Source of the DNA: Candidatus Spyradenecus faecavium
GTDB taxonomy: Bacteria; Verrucomicrobiota; Kiritimatiellia; RFP12; DVOR01
Length of the DNA stretch: 15,053 nt
Direction of reading: 5' to 3'
NCBI GenBank assembly: GCA_018713405.1
Contig: DVOR01000140.1
Location: 1 to 15,053 of the forward strand
In this document: piece after piece, positions 6,804 through 13,103 of the stretch
Position numbering within the stretch: the first letter of the stretch is position 1
Layout: each line of letters starts with the position of its first letter
The notes under the pieces: model-generated
Databases searched by the model: none
The model's input: the letters and a program-made list of their open reading frames with translations, nothing else
What the model was told of the DNA's origin: nothing
Position numbers and translations under genes: made by a program

Positions 6804-6831
6804 AGCGCCCCTGGGGTGCCTGCGGCACCCC
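6793..6831 (+). terminator. Two adjacent hairpins at the end of the helicase gene
   Basis: First hairpin: AGGGGCGC (6793-6800), loop TGAA containing the stop codon, GCGCCCCT (6805-6812). Second, directly following: GGGGTGCC (6813-6820), loop TGC, GGCACCCC (6824-6831). No T-tract follows; the heptamer array starts at 6832. Likely end of the ribH-nusB-pyrD-helicase transcript. Confidence 0.6.
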
Positions 6832-6873
6832 AGAGAACAGAGAACAGAGAACAGAACGCGCGCAAGCGCGCGA
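6832..6873 (+). repeat. Heptamer-hairpin module, copy after the helicase gene
   Basis: Three AGAGAAC heptamers and AGAAC (6832-6857), followed by the GCGCGCAAGCGCGCG hairpin and GACGGGC, then CCGTCAGGCGG near 6886-6897. Confidence 0.8.
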
Positions 6874-6901
6874 CGGGCCACCCTCCGTCAGGCGGCGGTG
6901 C

Positions 6902-6970
6902 CGGGGTGTGGGGGCTTGGCCCCCACGGCCGCCCGTCCTATTGGTCCTATTTGTCCTATTGGTCCTACCA
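6902..6970 (+). repeat. GTGGGGGC hairpin followed by GTCCTATTG nonamers
   Basis: The hairpin GTGGGGGC-TTG-GCCCCCAC (about 6906-6926) is followed by nonamers GTCCTATTG, GTCCTATTT, GTCCTATTG and GTCCTACC starting at 6935, 6944, 6953 and 6962. This matches the order hairpin then 9-mer array at 1379-1442, but the nonamer sequence is different. Confidence 0.75.
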
Positions 6971-6992
6971 CGCCGCCAAAGGGCGCCTCGCG

Positions 6993-7072
6993 AAACCCTA
7001 AGGGGTTCGACCCAAAACCCTAAGGGGTTCGCGGCAAACCCTTAAGGGTTTCAGAAAAAGATGTGGACTTAT
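6993..7072 (+). repeat. 80-bp inverted-copy element, left copy
   Basis: Three AAACCCT(T)AAGGG(G/T)TT palindromes (6993-7007, 7015-7029 and the perfect 16-bp palindrome 7036-7051), followed by AAAAAGATGTGGACTTAT to 7072. The same 80-bp arrangement occurs in inverted orientation at 14621-14700, with the palindrome plus GATGTGGACTTAT end most conserved. Confidence 0.85.
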
Positions 7073-7099
7073 TTGGAATGGGAGGGTGTGGGGCGCATT

Positions 7100-7273
7100 C
7101 CGGAAGCTTGGAAGTTTGGAGGCTTGGTCGGCGGCCGTGGGGGCCAAGCCCCCACACCCCGGGGCGCTCAGGAGGTTCAGGAGATTCACGAGATGCAGGA
7201 GGATAGCGGGGTGTGGGGCGGAGCCCCACCCAGAAAGCCAAGCCTCCAAACCTCCAAGCTTCCAAGCTTCCGG
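7100..7273. repeat. Large inverted repeat of 8-mers around a hairpin/9-mer block
   Basis: The left arm 7100-7127 is made of GGAAGCTT/GGAAGTTT/GGAGGCTT octamers and the right arm 7238-7273 of the complementary AAGCCTCC/AAACCTCC/AAGCTTCC octamers, one octamer longer. Between them lies a near-exact copy (about 7138-7200) of the hairpin and GATTCAGGA-type 9-mers found at 1471-1533, and a GTGTGGGGCGGAGCCCCAC hairpin near 7211. No gene is seen here. Confidence 0.75.
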
Positions 7274-7283
7274 CCGCGAAGCG

Positions 7284-7337
7284 GCCTTCGTTCTCTGTTC
7301 TCTGGCACAGTGGGGCGCCGCGGCGCCTCCACTGTGC
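7284..7337 (-). repeat. Heptamer-hairpin module, inverted copy upstream of the Trp-rich gene
   Basis: On the minus strand: a gene-side hairpin of 15 bp with a 1-nt bulge (7305-7319 with 7322-7337), then AGAGAAC, AGAGAAC and GAAGG up to a GGCCGC-TTC-GCGGCC hairpin (about 7272-7287). The end of the hairpin arm (TGTGC) is also the extended part of the promoter that follows. Confidence 0.65.
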
Positions 7338-7343
7338 TATACT
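7333..7343 (+). promoter_or_regulatory. Promoter of the Trp-rich/mla operon, TGTGCTATACT
   Basis: TATACT (7338-7343) with a TGC extension. The 11-mer is identical to that of ribBA and of the second ATPase gene. No -35 hexamer at the normal distance. The ATG at 7350 lies 6 nt after the -10, so transcription would start at or next to the start codon (leaderless mRNA). Confidence 0.6.
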
Positions 7344-7349
7344 ATAGGT

Positions 7350-8780
7350 ATGCAATTTCGACTGACGGTGTTGCTTTGTCTGTTGTGCGGTGCGTTGGCG
7401 TGGGGAGCGCCGGACGCGCCGGGGACGTTCCGTCTGCGGGTGGGGCCCTTCTTCGAGTGGGGCTCGATGGAGGGGCGCGGGTTGACGCGGTTCGCCATCC
7501 GCCCCTTCTACGCCTGGGAGCAGGCCGCGCGCAATCCCGCCGACGAGGACATGGAGGTGGTCTGGCCGCTCACGCACTTCTCGTGGCGGGGCGATTCGCG
7601 CCAGTGGCGCGTCATCTGGAGCTTCTGGTGGGAGCGCGACCGCACGGAGCGGACGTCGCGCGACTATTCCTTCTCCATCCCGCCGCTGTGGGTGAACGGG
7701 CGCGCCGACGAGGAGGACGCCTACTGGGGGCTCTTCCCCGTGTGGGGGCGGATGCCCAAGGTGTTGTTGTTGGAGGACTTCCGGTGGCGGCTCTTCCCGC
7801 TGTGGCTGGGTTACCGCACGGGCGGGACGCAGGGGGTCTACCGCGACTATTTCCTGTGGCCCTTCTTCTCGCTGAAGCACGACGCCGACCGGACGCGTTG
7901 GGCGCTGTGGCCGCTCTACGGCACCAAGCGCGAGCGCGGGGTGGACGCGCGGTTCGTGCTGTGGCCCTTCTGGAACGACCGCACCTTCACGGGGCCCCGC
8001 AAGCGCGGCTCGGCCTGGATGCTCTGGCCGCTGATGGAGCGCGTGGACGCCGACACCGAGTGGGGTGGGGGGATCCTGCCGCCTTTCTTCCAGTGGCGGC
8101 ACACCGCCGACGGGGCCTTCCTGCTGCGTTGCCCGTGGCCGCTCTTCGAGCGCTACTCGGACGCGCGGGAGAGCACGTGGCGGTCGTGGCGGCTCTGGGG
8201 GACGACCACACGGGGGTCGCGCGCGGGCTGGTGGTTCCTGCACCCCATCGCGGTGAGCCAGCGTCAGCACACGCCCAACCAATACACCTTCCACCGGCGC
8301 TTCTGGCCCTTCTACGTGGAGGAGGAGACCCACGGCTATGACGCGCGCGGGCAATCCCGTCTCCAGTCGAGCCACTTCCGCCTCTGGCCCTTCTTCGCCA
8401 GCGACTACACCGAGGAGGAGGGGCTGCGCCGCCGCTCGCTCATCCTCTTCCCCATCCGCGACGTCCCCGCCATCGAGCGCAACTGGGCGCCCTTCTGGAC
8501 CTTCTACACCGCCACCCGGCGTCCCGGCGAGCGCGAGGTGCTCCACGAGCTCTTCTGGGGGCTGATCTGGTGGCACACTGAGGCGGAAGAGGCGGAGGCT
8601 TCGCCTCCGCCTCGGAGAACGGAGAACGGAGAACAGAGAACGGAACGCCCCTACGGGGCGACGGTCAATGCTCCGTCAAACGACGAAGCCGGGACGGACG
8701 CGCCGGGCGACGCCGGGGAGCCAAGCCCCCAAGCCTCCAAACTTCCAAGCCTCCAAAACGAAGGGAGGGTCGCCCGATGA
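7350..8780 (+). CDS. Trp-rich secreted protein with repeated WPF/WPL motifs, first gene of the mla operon
   Basis: 476 residues; no family recognised with certainty. Residues 1-20 form a Sec signal peptide (MQFR, then LTVLLCLLCGALAWGA), so the protein acts outside the cytoplasm. The mature part has about 36 Trp in roughly 400 residues and at least eight W-P-(L/F)-(F/Y/W/T/M) motifs (VWPLTHF, LWPFFSL, LWPLYGT, LWPFWND, LWPLMER, PWPLFER, FWPFYVE, LWPFFAS) spaced about 20-50 residues, consistent with a repeated beta-strand fold. From about residue 412 the frame runs through a repeat module, giving a low-complexity charged tail. Its stop overlaps the mlaE start as ATGA. Start: ATG 7350 begins the signal peptide and follows the promoter. 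Inference: periplasmic or outer-membrane partner of the lipid transporter. Confidence 0.75.
   Translation: MQFRLTVLLCLLCGALAWGAPDAPGTFRLRVGPFFEWGSMEGRGLTRFAIRPFYAWEQAARNPADEDMEVVWPLTHFSWRGDSRQWRVIWSFWWERDRTERTSRDYSFSIPPLWVNGRADEEDAYWGLFPVWGRMPKVLLLEDFRWRLFPLWLGYRTGGTQGVYRDYFLWPFFSLKHDADRTRWALWPLYGTKRERGVDARFVLWPFWNDRTFTGPRKRGSAWMLWPLMERVDADTEWGGGILPPFFQWRHTADGAFLLRCPWPLFERYSDARESTWRSWRLWGTTTRGSRAGWWFLHPIAVSQRQHTPNQYTFHRRFWPFYVEEETHGYDARGQSRLQSSHFRLWPFFASDYTEEEGLRRRSLILFPIRDVPAIERNWAPFWTFYTATRRPGEREVLHELFWGLIWWHTEAEEAEASPPPRRTENGEQRTERPYGATVNAPSNDEAGTDAPGDAGEPSPQASKLPSLQNEGRVAR
8589..8664 (+). repeat. Heptamer-hairpin module inside the Trp-rich gene
   Basis: Hairpin with an 11-bp perfect stem and TTC loop (8589-8599 and 8603-8613); heptamers GGAGAAC x3, AGAGAAC and GGAAC (8614-8646); then hairpin GCCCC-TAC-GGGGC (8647-8659) and GACGG. 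It is in frame, encoding the segment RRTENGEQRTERPYGAT. Octamers of the AAGCCTCC/AAACTTCC type follow at about 8729-8756. Confidence 0.85.
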
Positions 8781-9562
8781 CCGTGCTCCATGAACCCGCG
8801 CCCGACGCGGTGCGGGCGTTGTTCGCCGCCGTGGGCCGCACCGCGCGCCTGGTCGGCGCCGCGCTCGCCGGCCTGCCCGCCGTGCTCGCCCGCCGCGACG
8901 GCCGGCGGACGCTCGCGCGCCAGCTCTTCATCGTCGGGGTGGGAACCCTCGCCGTCGCGACGGTGGTGGCCCTCTTCACCGGGATGATCCTGAGCCTGCA
9001 GCTGGGCATCGCCTTCCGGCAGCTGTCGCTGGAGGGGATGGTCGCCACCACGATGTCCTACGCCATGCTGCGCGAGATGGGGCCCTTCATGACCGGCATC
9101 ATCCTGGCCGCCTGCGTCGGCAGCGCCATGGCCGCGCAGCTCGGCACCATGACCGTCAACGACGAGATCGCCGCCCTCGAGATGATGAGCGTGGACCCCG
9201 TGCGCTTCCTGGTGGCGCCGCGCCTGTGGGCGATGACGCTCATGGCGCCCCTCCTCTCCTTCTACACCTGCGTGCTGGCCTTCCTCGGCGGCGCGCTCGT
9301 CGGCAACACCCAGCTCAACATCCCCTTCCTCCAGTTCATCCAGGGCGTGCTCGAGGCCGCCGAGCTGAAGGACCTCTACGTCGGGCTCCTGAAGGCCGCC
9401 GTCTTCGGCGTCCTTGTCAGCGGCATCTCCTGCGCCGTCGGCTTCGCCACCACCCAGGGCGCCGCCGGCGTCGGCGCCTCCACCCGCCGCGCCGTCATCT
9501 ACTCCTTCCTGGCCATCCTCATCGGCGGCTACTTCATCACCAGGTGCTTCTATGTCCTCTGA
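8777..9562 (+). CDS. mlaE: MlaE-type ABC transporter permease
   Basis: 261 residues. Inner-membrane permease of the MlaFEDB phospholipid transport complex (MlaE/YrbE family). Visible: an amphipathic N-terminal part, hydrophobic segments at about 49-75, 88-118, 145-175, 202-222 and 238-258, and the family core REMGPFMTGIILAACVGSAMAAQLGTMTVNDEIAALEMMSVDPVRFL in pieces at 99-145. The canonical A-G-R before VGSAMAA is AAC here, a modest deviation. Start: ATG 8777 overlaps the upstream stop (ATGA) with GGGAGGG 7 nt before it. Its end overlaps mlaF by 11 nt. No MlaB STAS gene nearby. Confidence 0.93.
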   Translation: MTVLHEPAPDAVRALFAAVGRTARLVGAALAGLPAVLARRDGRRTLARQLFIVGVGTLAVATVVALFTGMILSLQLGIAFRQLSLEGMVATTMSYAMLREMGPFMTGIILAACVGSAMAAQLGTMTVNDEIAALEMMSVDPVRFLVAPRLWAMTLMAPLLSFYTCVLAFLGGALVGNTQLNIPFLQFIQGVLEAAELKDLYVGLLKAAVFGVLVSGISCAVGFATTQGAAGVGASTRRAVIYSFLAILIGGYFITRCFYVL

Positions 9563-10313
9563 CCCCGCGCCCGCGGTCTGCTTCCGTGGCGTCGCCAAGG
9601 CCTTCGGCGCGCGCCGCGTGCTCGACGGGCTGGACCTCACGCTCGCCCGCGGCGAGATCCTGGCCGTCATCGGCCCCTCCGGCACCGGCAAATCCGTCAC
9701 CCTCCGCCTCGCCTCCGGCCAGCTCTTCCCCACCGCCGGCACCGTCACCCTGCTGGGCGAAGACCTCTCCGCCCTGGGCGCCGACGGGCTCGCGCGCCTG
9801 CGCCGCCGCGTCGGCTTCCTCTTCCAGGGCGGCGCGTTGCTTGGCTGGAAGACCCTCGCCGAGAACGTCGCCCTCCCCCTCGTCGAGCGCGATCGCCTCC
9901 CGCCCGAGGCCATCGCCGGCCGCGTCCGCGCCGCCCTCGAGGAGGTCGGCCTCGCCGACGCCGGCGACCTCTACCCCGCCGAGGTCTCCGGCGGCATGGT
10001 CAAGCGCGCCGCCTTCGCCCGCGCCATCATCGAGGACCCCGAGATCCTCTTCTTCGACGAGCCCACCTCCGGGCTCGACCCCGTCATGGCCCGCACCGTC
10101 GACGGGCTCATCGCGCGCATCGGCCGCACCCGCCACGCCGCCTGCCTCGTCGTCACCCACGACCTCGCCGGCGCCCTGCGCTACGTCGACCGCGTCGCCT
10201 TCCTCAAGGGCGGCCGCTTCCTGCAGGTCGCCCCGCCCCGCGAACTCCTCGCCCACCCGCACCCCGAAGTCCGCGCCTTCCTCGAAGCCCAAAGCCTGGA
10301 GCCCACCCCATGA
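9552..10313 (+). CDS. mlaF: MlaF-type ABC transporter ATP-binding protein
   Basis: 253 residues. Cytoplasmic ATPase that powers lipid movement through MlaE. Visible: Walker A GPSGTGKS (41-48), Q-loop FQGGALLGW (91-99), the MlaF-like signature VSGGMVKRAAFARAI (145-159), Walker B ILFFDEPTSGLDP (165-177) and H-loop VVTHD (200-204). All catalytic residues are present. The GGM-VKR signature is characteristic of the MlaF/Ttg2A group rather than of importers with LSGGQ. Start: ATG 9552 lies within the end of mlaE in another frame; the frame is open further upstream but only as a shadow of mlaE. Overlaps mlaD by ATGA. Confidence 0.95.
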   Translation: MSSDPAPAVCFRGVAKAFGARRVLDGLDLTLARGEILAVIGPSGTGKSVTLRLASGQLFPTAGTVTLLGEDLSALGADGLARLRRRVGFLFQGGALLGWKTLAENVALPLVERDRLPPEAIAGRVRAALEEVGLADAGDLYPAEVSGGMVKRAAFARAIIEDPEILFFDEPTSGLDPVMARTVDGLIARIGRTRHAACLVVTHDLAGALRYVDRVAFLKGGRFLQVAPPRELLAHPHPEVRAFLEAQSLEPTP

Positions 10314-11422
10314 GCGCCAAATCCCAATCCCTCCTCCCCGACCTCCTCACCGGCCTCTTCGTCCTCGCCGTCGTCGCCCTCCTCGCCTTCTTCACCATCG
10401 TGATCAGCGGCGTCGACCTCCTCCGCGGCCGCCGCGACGTCCTGCGCGAGGCCCGCTTCCAGAACGTCGGCACCCTCCGCGCCCAAGACCCCGTCACCGT
10501 CCGCGGCATGAAGGTCGGCGCCGTCCAGTCCCTCACCCTCGCCGGCGACCACGTCCTCGTCACCTTCACCATCGACCAGGACGTCCCCCTGCAGGCCGAC
10601 GCCCACGCCGCCGTCGCCGCCACCTCCGTCCTCGGCGGCTCCGCCCTCACCCTCGACCAAGGCGCCTCCCCCGACCCCCTCCCCGCGGGCGCCGTCCTCC
10701 CCGGCGCCGCTCCCAACGACGTCATGGGCCAGCTCGGCGACCTCCTCGCCGACCTCCGCCGCTCCTTCGACCCCGCCGACCTCCGCACCCTCATCGTCAA
10801 CCTCCGCGGCGCCTCCTCCAACCTCGCCGACATCACCGGCCGCGTCCGCTCCGGCCAAGGCCTCCTCGGCAAGCTCCTCTCCGACGACGACCCCCTCCTC
10901 ACCGACCTCCACGCCACCCTCGCCAACCTCAACGCCGCCACCGCCGCCCTCAACGACCCCGACACCCCCATCGGCTCCCTCCTCACCGGCGACGCCCCCC
11001 TCCTCGCCGACCTCCAGGCCACCGCCGCCAACCTCCGCGCCGTCACCCAGCGCCTCAACGACGGTCAGGGCCTCCTCGGCAAACTCCTCTCCGAGGACGA
11101 CCGCACCTACGCCGACCTCCAGGCCACCCTCGCCAACCTCAACGCCGCCACCACCGCACTCAACGACCCCCAGGCCCCCCTCGGCAAACTCCTCGCCGGC
11201 CGCTCCACCCTCGTCACCGACCTCGAGGCCACCGCCGCCAACCTCCGCGGCATCACCCAAAAGCTCAACGATGGCCACGGCACCCTCGGCCGCCTCGTCA
11301 ACGACGACACCCTCGCCACCGAGGCCGAATCCGCCATCAAAGACGTCCGCCAGGTCATCGACAACCTCCGCGACACCTCCCCCATCACCTCCTTCACCTC
11401 CCTCTTCTTCGGCGGCCTCTAA
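10310..11422 (+). CDS. mlaD: MlaD-type MCE domain lipid-binding protein with 35-residue C-terminal repeats
   Basis: 370 residues. An N-terminal membrane anchor (about 12-33) is followed by the MCE domain (about 42-118) with NVGTLRAQDPVTVRGMKVGAV as its typical opening strands and VLGGSALTLDQG near its end. In Mla systems this domain forms a hexameric ring in the periplasm that channels lipids. The C-terminal part is unusual: five tandem units of exactly 35 residues (185-219, 220-254, 255-289, 290-324, last one partial from 325), opening LLGKLL or P(I/L)GSLL and containing ATLANLNAATAALND or ATAANLRAVTQRLND. Predicted helical hairpins or a coiled coil extending the ring towards the outer membrane. 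The ATGA overlap with mlaF indicates coupling; a module hairpin lies 8 nt after the stop. Confidence 0.93.
   Translation: MSAKSQSLLPDLLTGLFVLAVVALLAFFTIVISGVDLLRGRRDVLREARFQNVGTLRAQDPVTVRGMKVGAVQSLTLAGDHVLVTFTIDQDVPLQADAHAAVAATSVLGGSALTLDQGASPDPLPAGAVLPGAAPNDVMGQLGDLLADLRRSFDPADLRTLIVNLRGASSNLADITGRVRSGQGLLGKLLSDDDPLLTDLHATLANLNAATAALNDPDTPIGSLLTGDAPLLADLQATAANLRAVTQRLNDGQGLLGKLLSEDDRTYADLQATLANLNAATTALNDPQAPLGKLLAGRSTLVTDLEATAANLRGITQKLNDGHGTLGRLVNDDTLATEAESAIKDVRQVIDNLRDTSPITSFTSLFFGGL
10862..11380 (+). repeat. 105-bp tandem repeats inside mlaD
   Basis: Five in-frame units of 105 bp encode the 35-residue repeats. Units 1 and 3 resemble each other (ATLANLNAAT..ALNDP), as do units 2 and 4 (ATAANLR..T..LNDG), so the higher-order unit is 210 bp. 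This implies growth by duplication of a two-unit block. Confidence 0.8.
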
Positions 11423-11430
11423 GGAACGAA

Positions 11431-11500
11431 GGGACGCCTTTGGCGTCCCGGAGAACAGAGAACGGAGAACAGAGAACGGAACGCCCCTGCGGGGCGACGG
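11431..11500 (+). repeat. Heptamer-hairpin module after mlaD (possible terminator)
   Basis: Hairpin GGGACGCC-TTT-GGCGTCCC (11431-11449), heptamers GGAGAAC, AGAGAAC, GGAGAAC, AGAGAAC and GGAAC (11450-11482), hairpin GCCCC-TGC-GGGGC (11483-11495), then GACGG. The first hairpin may end the mla transcript. An octamer remnant (CTCCAAACTTC) and 9-mers CAATCTGCG follow at about 11527-11600. Confidence 0.8.
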
Positions 11501-11559
11501 AAGGGGTATGGGGCCAAGCCTCCCCCCTCCAAACTTCTAATCGTCCCCTCCTGCGTCCT

Positions 11560-11575
11560 GCGTGCGGCAGCACGC
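11560..11575. terminator. Short hairpin between convergent mlaD and ATPase gene
   Basis: GCGTGC-GGCA-GCACGC, a 6-bp stem with a 4-nt loop, in the gap where mlaD (plus) and the first ATPase gene (minus) converge. No T-tract on either side. A weak candidate bidirectional terminator. Confidence 0.3.
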
Positions 11576-11650
11576 CCCCAATCTGCGCAATCTGCGGTTC
11601 CCTCGCGCCGCGCCGGGGTAGCCAGAGACGCAAAGCGGGTTCGCCGCCCC

Positions 11651-12949
11651 TCACGTCAGGAGGAAGGCCGCATAGAGCGGCAGGGAGAGGAGGCGGTCCG
11701 TCCGGCCGAACTCGCGCTCGGAAAGGCGCACGGCCCGGACGGCAGGGGCGCGCGCAAGCAAGGCTGCCAAGCTCCGCGACCGCACGTGCTCGCCGCGCTT
11801 CACCTCGACGGCGACCGGCGCCGCGGCGCCGTCATAGACGAAGTCGACCTCCGCGCCGCTCCCGCTCGCCCAATAGTAGGGCTTGATGTCGTTGGCCGCG
11901 AGCGCTTGGGCCACGTAGGTCTCCGCCAGGCCCCCAAAGGCCGTGCCCGGGTGGGCCGCCACGATTTCCTCGGGCCGGAAACCCGCCATCGCGCCGTATA
12001 GCCCCACATCCATCAGGAAGGCCTTGAAGGCAGACGGGTCCTCGAACGTCGGGAGCGGGCGCTCCACGCTCGAGACCGCGTGGCACTGCGCGACCAACCC
12101 GGCCTGGGACAACCAGTCGAGCGCGTAGTCATAACGGCTGGCGGTGGCGCCCATCCGCACCACGCGATACTGGAACTTCTGGTTGGGCTTCGCCAATTGC
12201 CGCGGCAACGACTCGTAGCACGCCAGAATCCGGCGCGTCTCGGTGGGCGTGGCATAACGGGCCATGTCCGCGGCCATGCTCTGGCGCAGGCGGTTTTGCG
12301 CCAGGCGCACCTCCTCCCAGCCCGCGGCCTCGCGGGTCGCCGCATGGCACGCGACCGCCTCGGGCATACCACCCACGACGAGATACTCGCGGTAGAGACG
12401 GACCAACAGCTCATGCTCCACGCCCGAGACCCGCACGTCCCGCGCAAAACCTTCCCGCACCGCGTCGGTCAACGCCCCCTGGCCGCAGGCCCACGCGAAC
12501 TCCTCGAAGTCCATCGGGTGCATCGTCAGGAAATCGACCTTCCCGACGGGAAAGCCCACATCATCCCCGCGCACCGCCACGCCAAGGAGGCTCCCCGCCA
12601 CCGCCACCGGCTGCTCGGGCATCCGCTCGCAGAAATATTTCAGCGCCGCCAAGGCCCGCTTGCAGCTCTGAATCTCGTCCAAGAACAGCAACGTCTGCGG
12701 CGTCACGGGGCGGGAGAGGAGCGGCGCCAGGCGCGCCAACACCTCCCGCGGCGTCAAATCGCCCGCGAACGCCTCCCGCGCCAAAGCGTCCGACTCCAGG
12801 TTCACATAGGCCACGCCCTCGAAGTCGCTCTGGCCGAACTCCAGCAGCGTGTACGTCTTGCCCACCTGCCGGGCGCCCTGCAGGACCAATGGCTTCCGGC
12901 CCGGCCGTTTCGCCCATTCCCGCAGCTTTTCCAACATCTTACGTCGCAT
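11651..12949 (-). CDS. AAA+ ATPase with DUF4143 / nuclease-like C-terminus (ATPase 1)
   Basis: 432 residues. AAA_14-DUF4143 family, a group of P-loop proteins common in gut and PVC bacteria whose role is not settled. Visible: Walker A GARQVGKT (25-32), Walker B LLFLDEIQ (87-94), sensor AGS (118-120), family helix GGMPEAV (193-199), and the C-terminal PD-(D/E)xK-like segment GAEVDFVYD (365-373) then VAVEVKRG (379-386) with D369, E382 and K384 intact. Start: ATG 12949 after AAAGGAG with 7-8 nt spacing. Divergent from a second ATPase of the same family. Promoter and operator-like sites are visible upstream. Cytoplasmic. Confidence 0.88.
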   Translation of the reverse strand: MRRKMLEKLREWAKRPGRKPLVLQGARQVGKTYTLLEFGQSDFEGVAYVNLESDALAREAFAGDLTPREVLARLAPLLSRPVTPQTLLFLDEIQSCKRALAALKYFCERMPEQPVAVAGSLLGVAVRGDDVGFPVGKVDFLTMHPMDFEEFAWACGQGALTDAVREGFARDVRVSGVEHELLVRLYREYLVVGGMPEAVACHAATREAAGWEEVRLAQNRLRQSMAADMARYATPTETRRILACYESLPRQLAKPNQKFQYRVVRMGATASRYDYALDWLSQAGLVAQCHAVSSVERPLPTFEDPSAFKAFLMDVGLYGAMAGFRPEEIVAAHPGTAFGGLAETYVAQALAANDIKPYYWASGSGAEVDFVYDGAAAPVAVEVKRGEHVRSRSLAALLARAPAVRAVRLSEREFGRTDRLLSLPLYAAFLLT

Positions 12950-12973
12950 ACATCATCTCCTTTTGATGCCCTC

Positions 12974-13002
12974 ATTCTCCCATAAACGCCAAAAAGTTGC
13001 AA
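12974..13002 (-). promoter_or_regulatory. Promoter of ATPase 1
   Basis: On the minus strand: -35 TTGCAA (13002-12997), a 17-bp spacer, then GAGAAT (12979-12974) preceded by TGG. The -35 element sits inside the left arm of the 15-bp inverted repeat, so a protein bound there would compete with RNA polymerase. Confidence 0.55.
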
Positions 13003-13054
13003 GTGCAATGATTTTTTGGCTCCAAAAAGTTGTCACACCTGCAACTTTTTGGCG
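12987..13054. promoter_or_regulatory. 15-bp inverted repeat, operator-like, upstream of ATPase 1
   Basis: CGCCAAAAAGTTGCA at 12987-13001 and its perfect complement TGCAACTTTTTGGCG at 13040-13054, centres 53 bp apart. A third partial copy CCAAAAAGTTG lies between them (13022-13032). The left arm overlaps the -35 of ATPase 1. Likely binding sites for a regulator acting from several helical turns. Confidence 0.6.
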
Positions 13055-13103
13055 ATAAGGAGCCACTCGTTGACCTCTCGCCCCTGCCCCTCCACGGGGC
13101 CGC

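Noticed and set aside
9226..11886. 886-residue plus-strand frame across mlaE-mlaF-mlaD
   Set aside because: It is a Pro/Arg-rich alternate frame of three well-defined Mla genes, without start signals.
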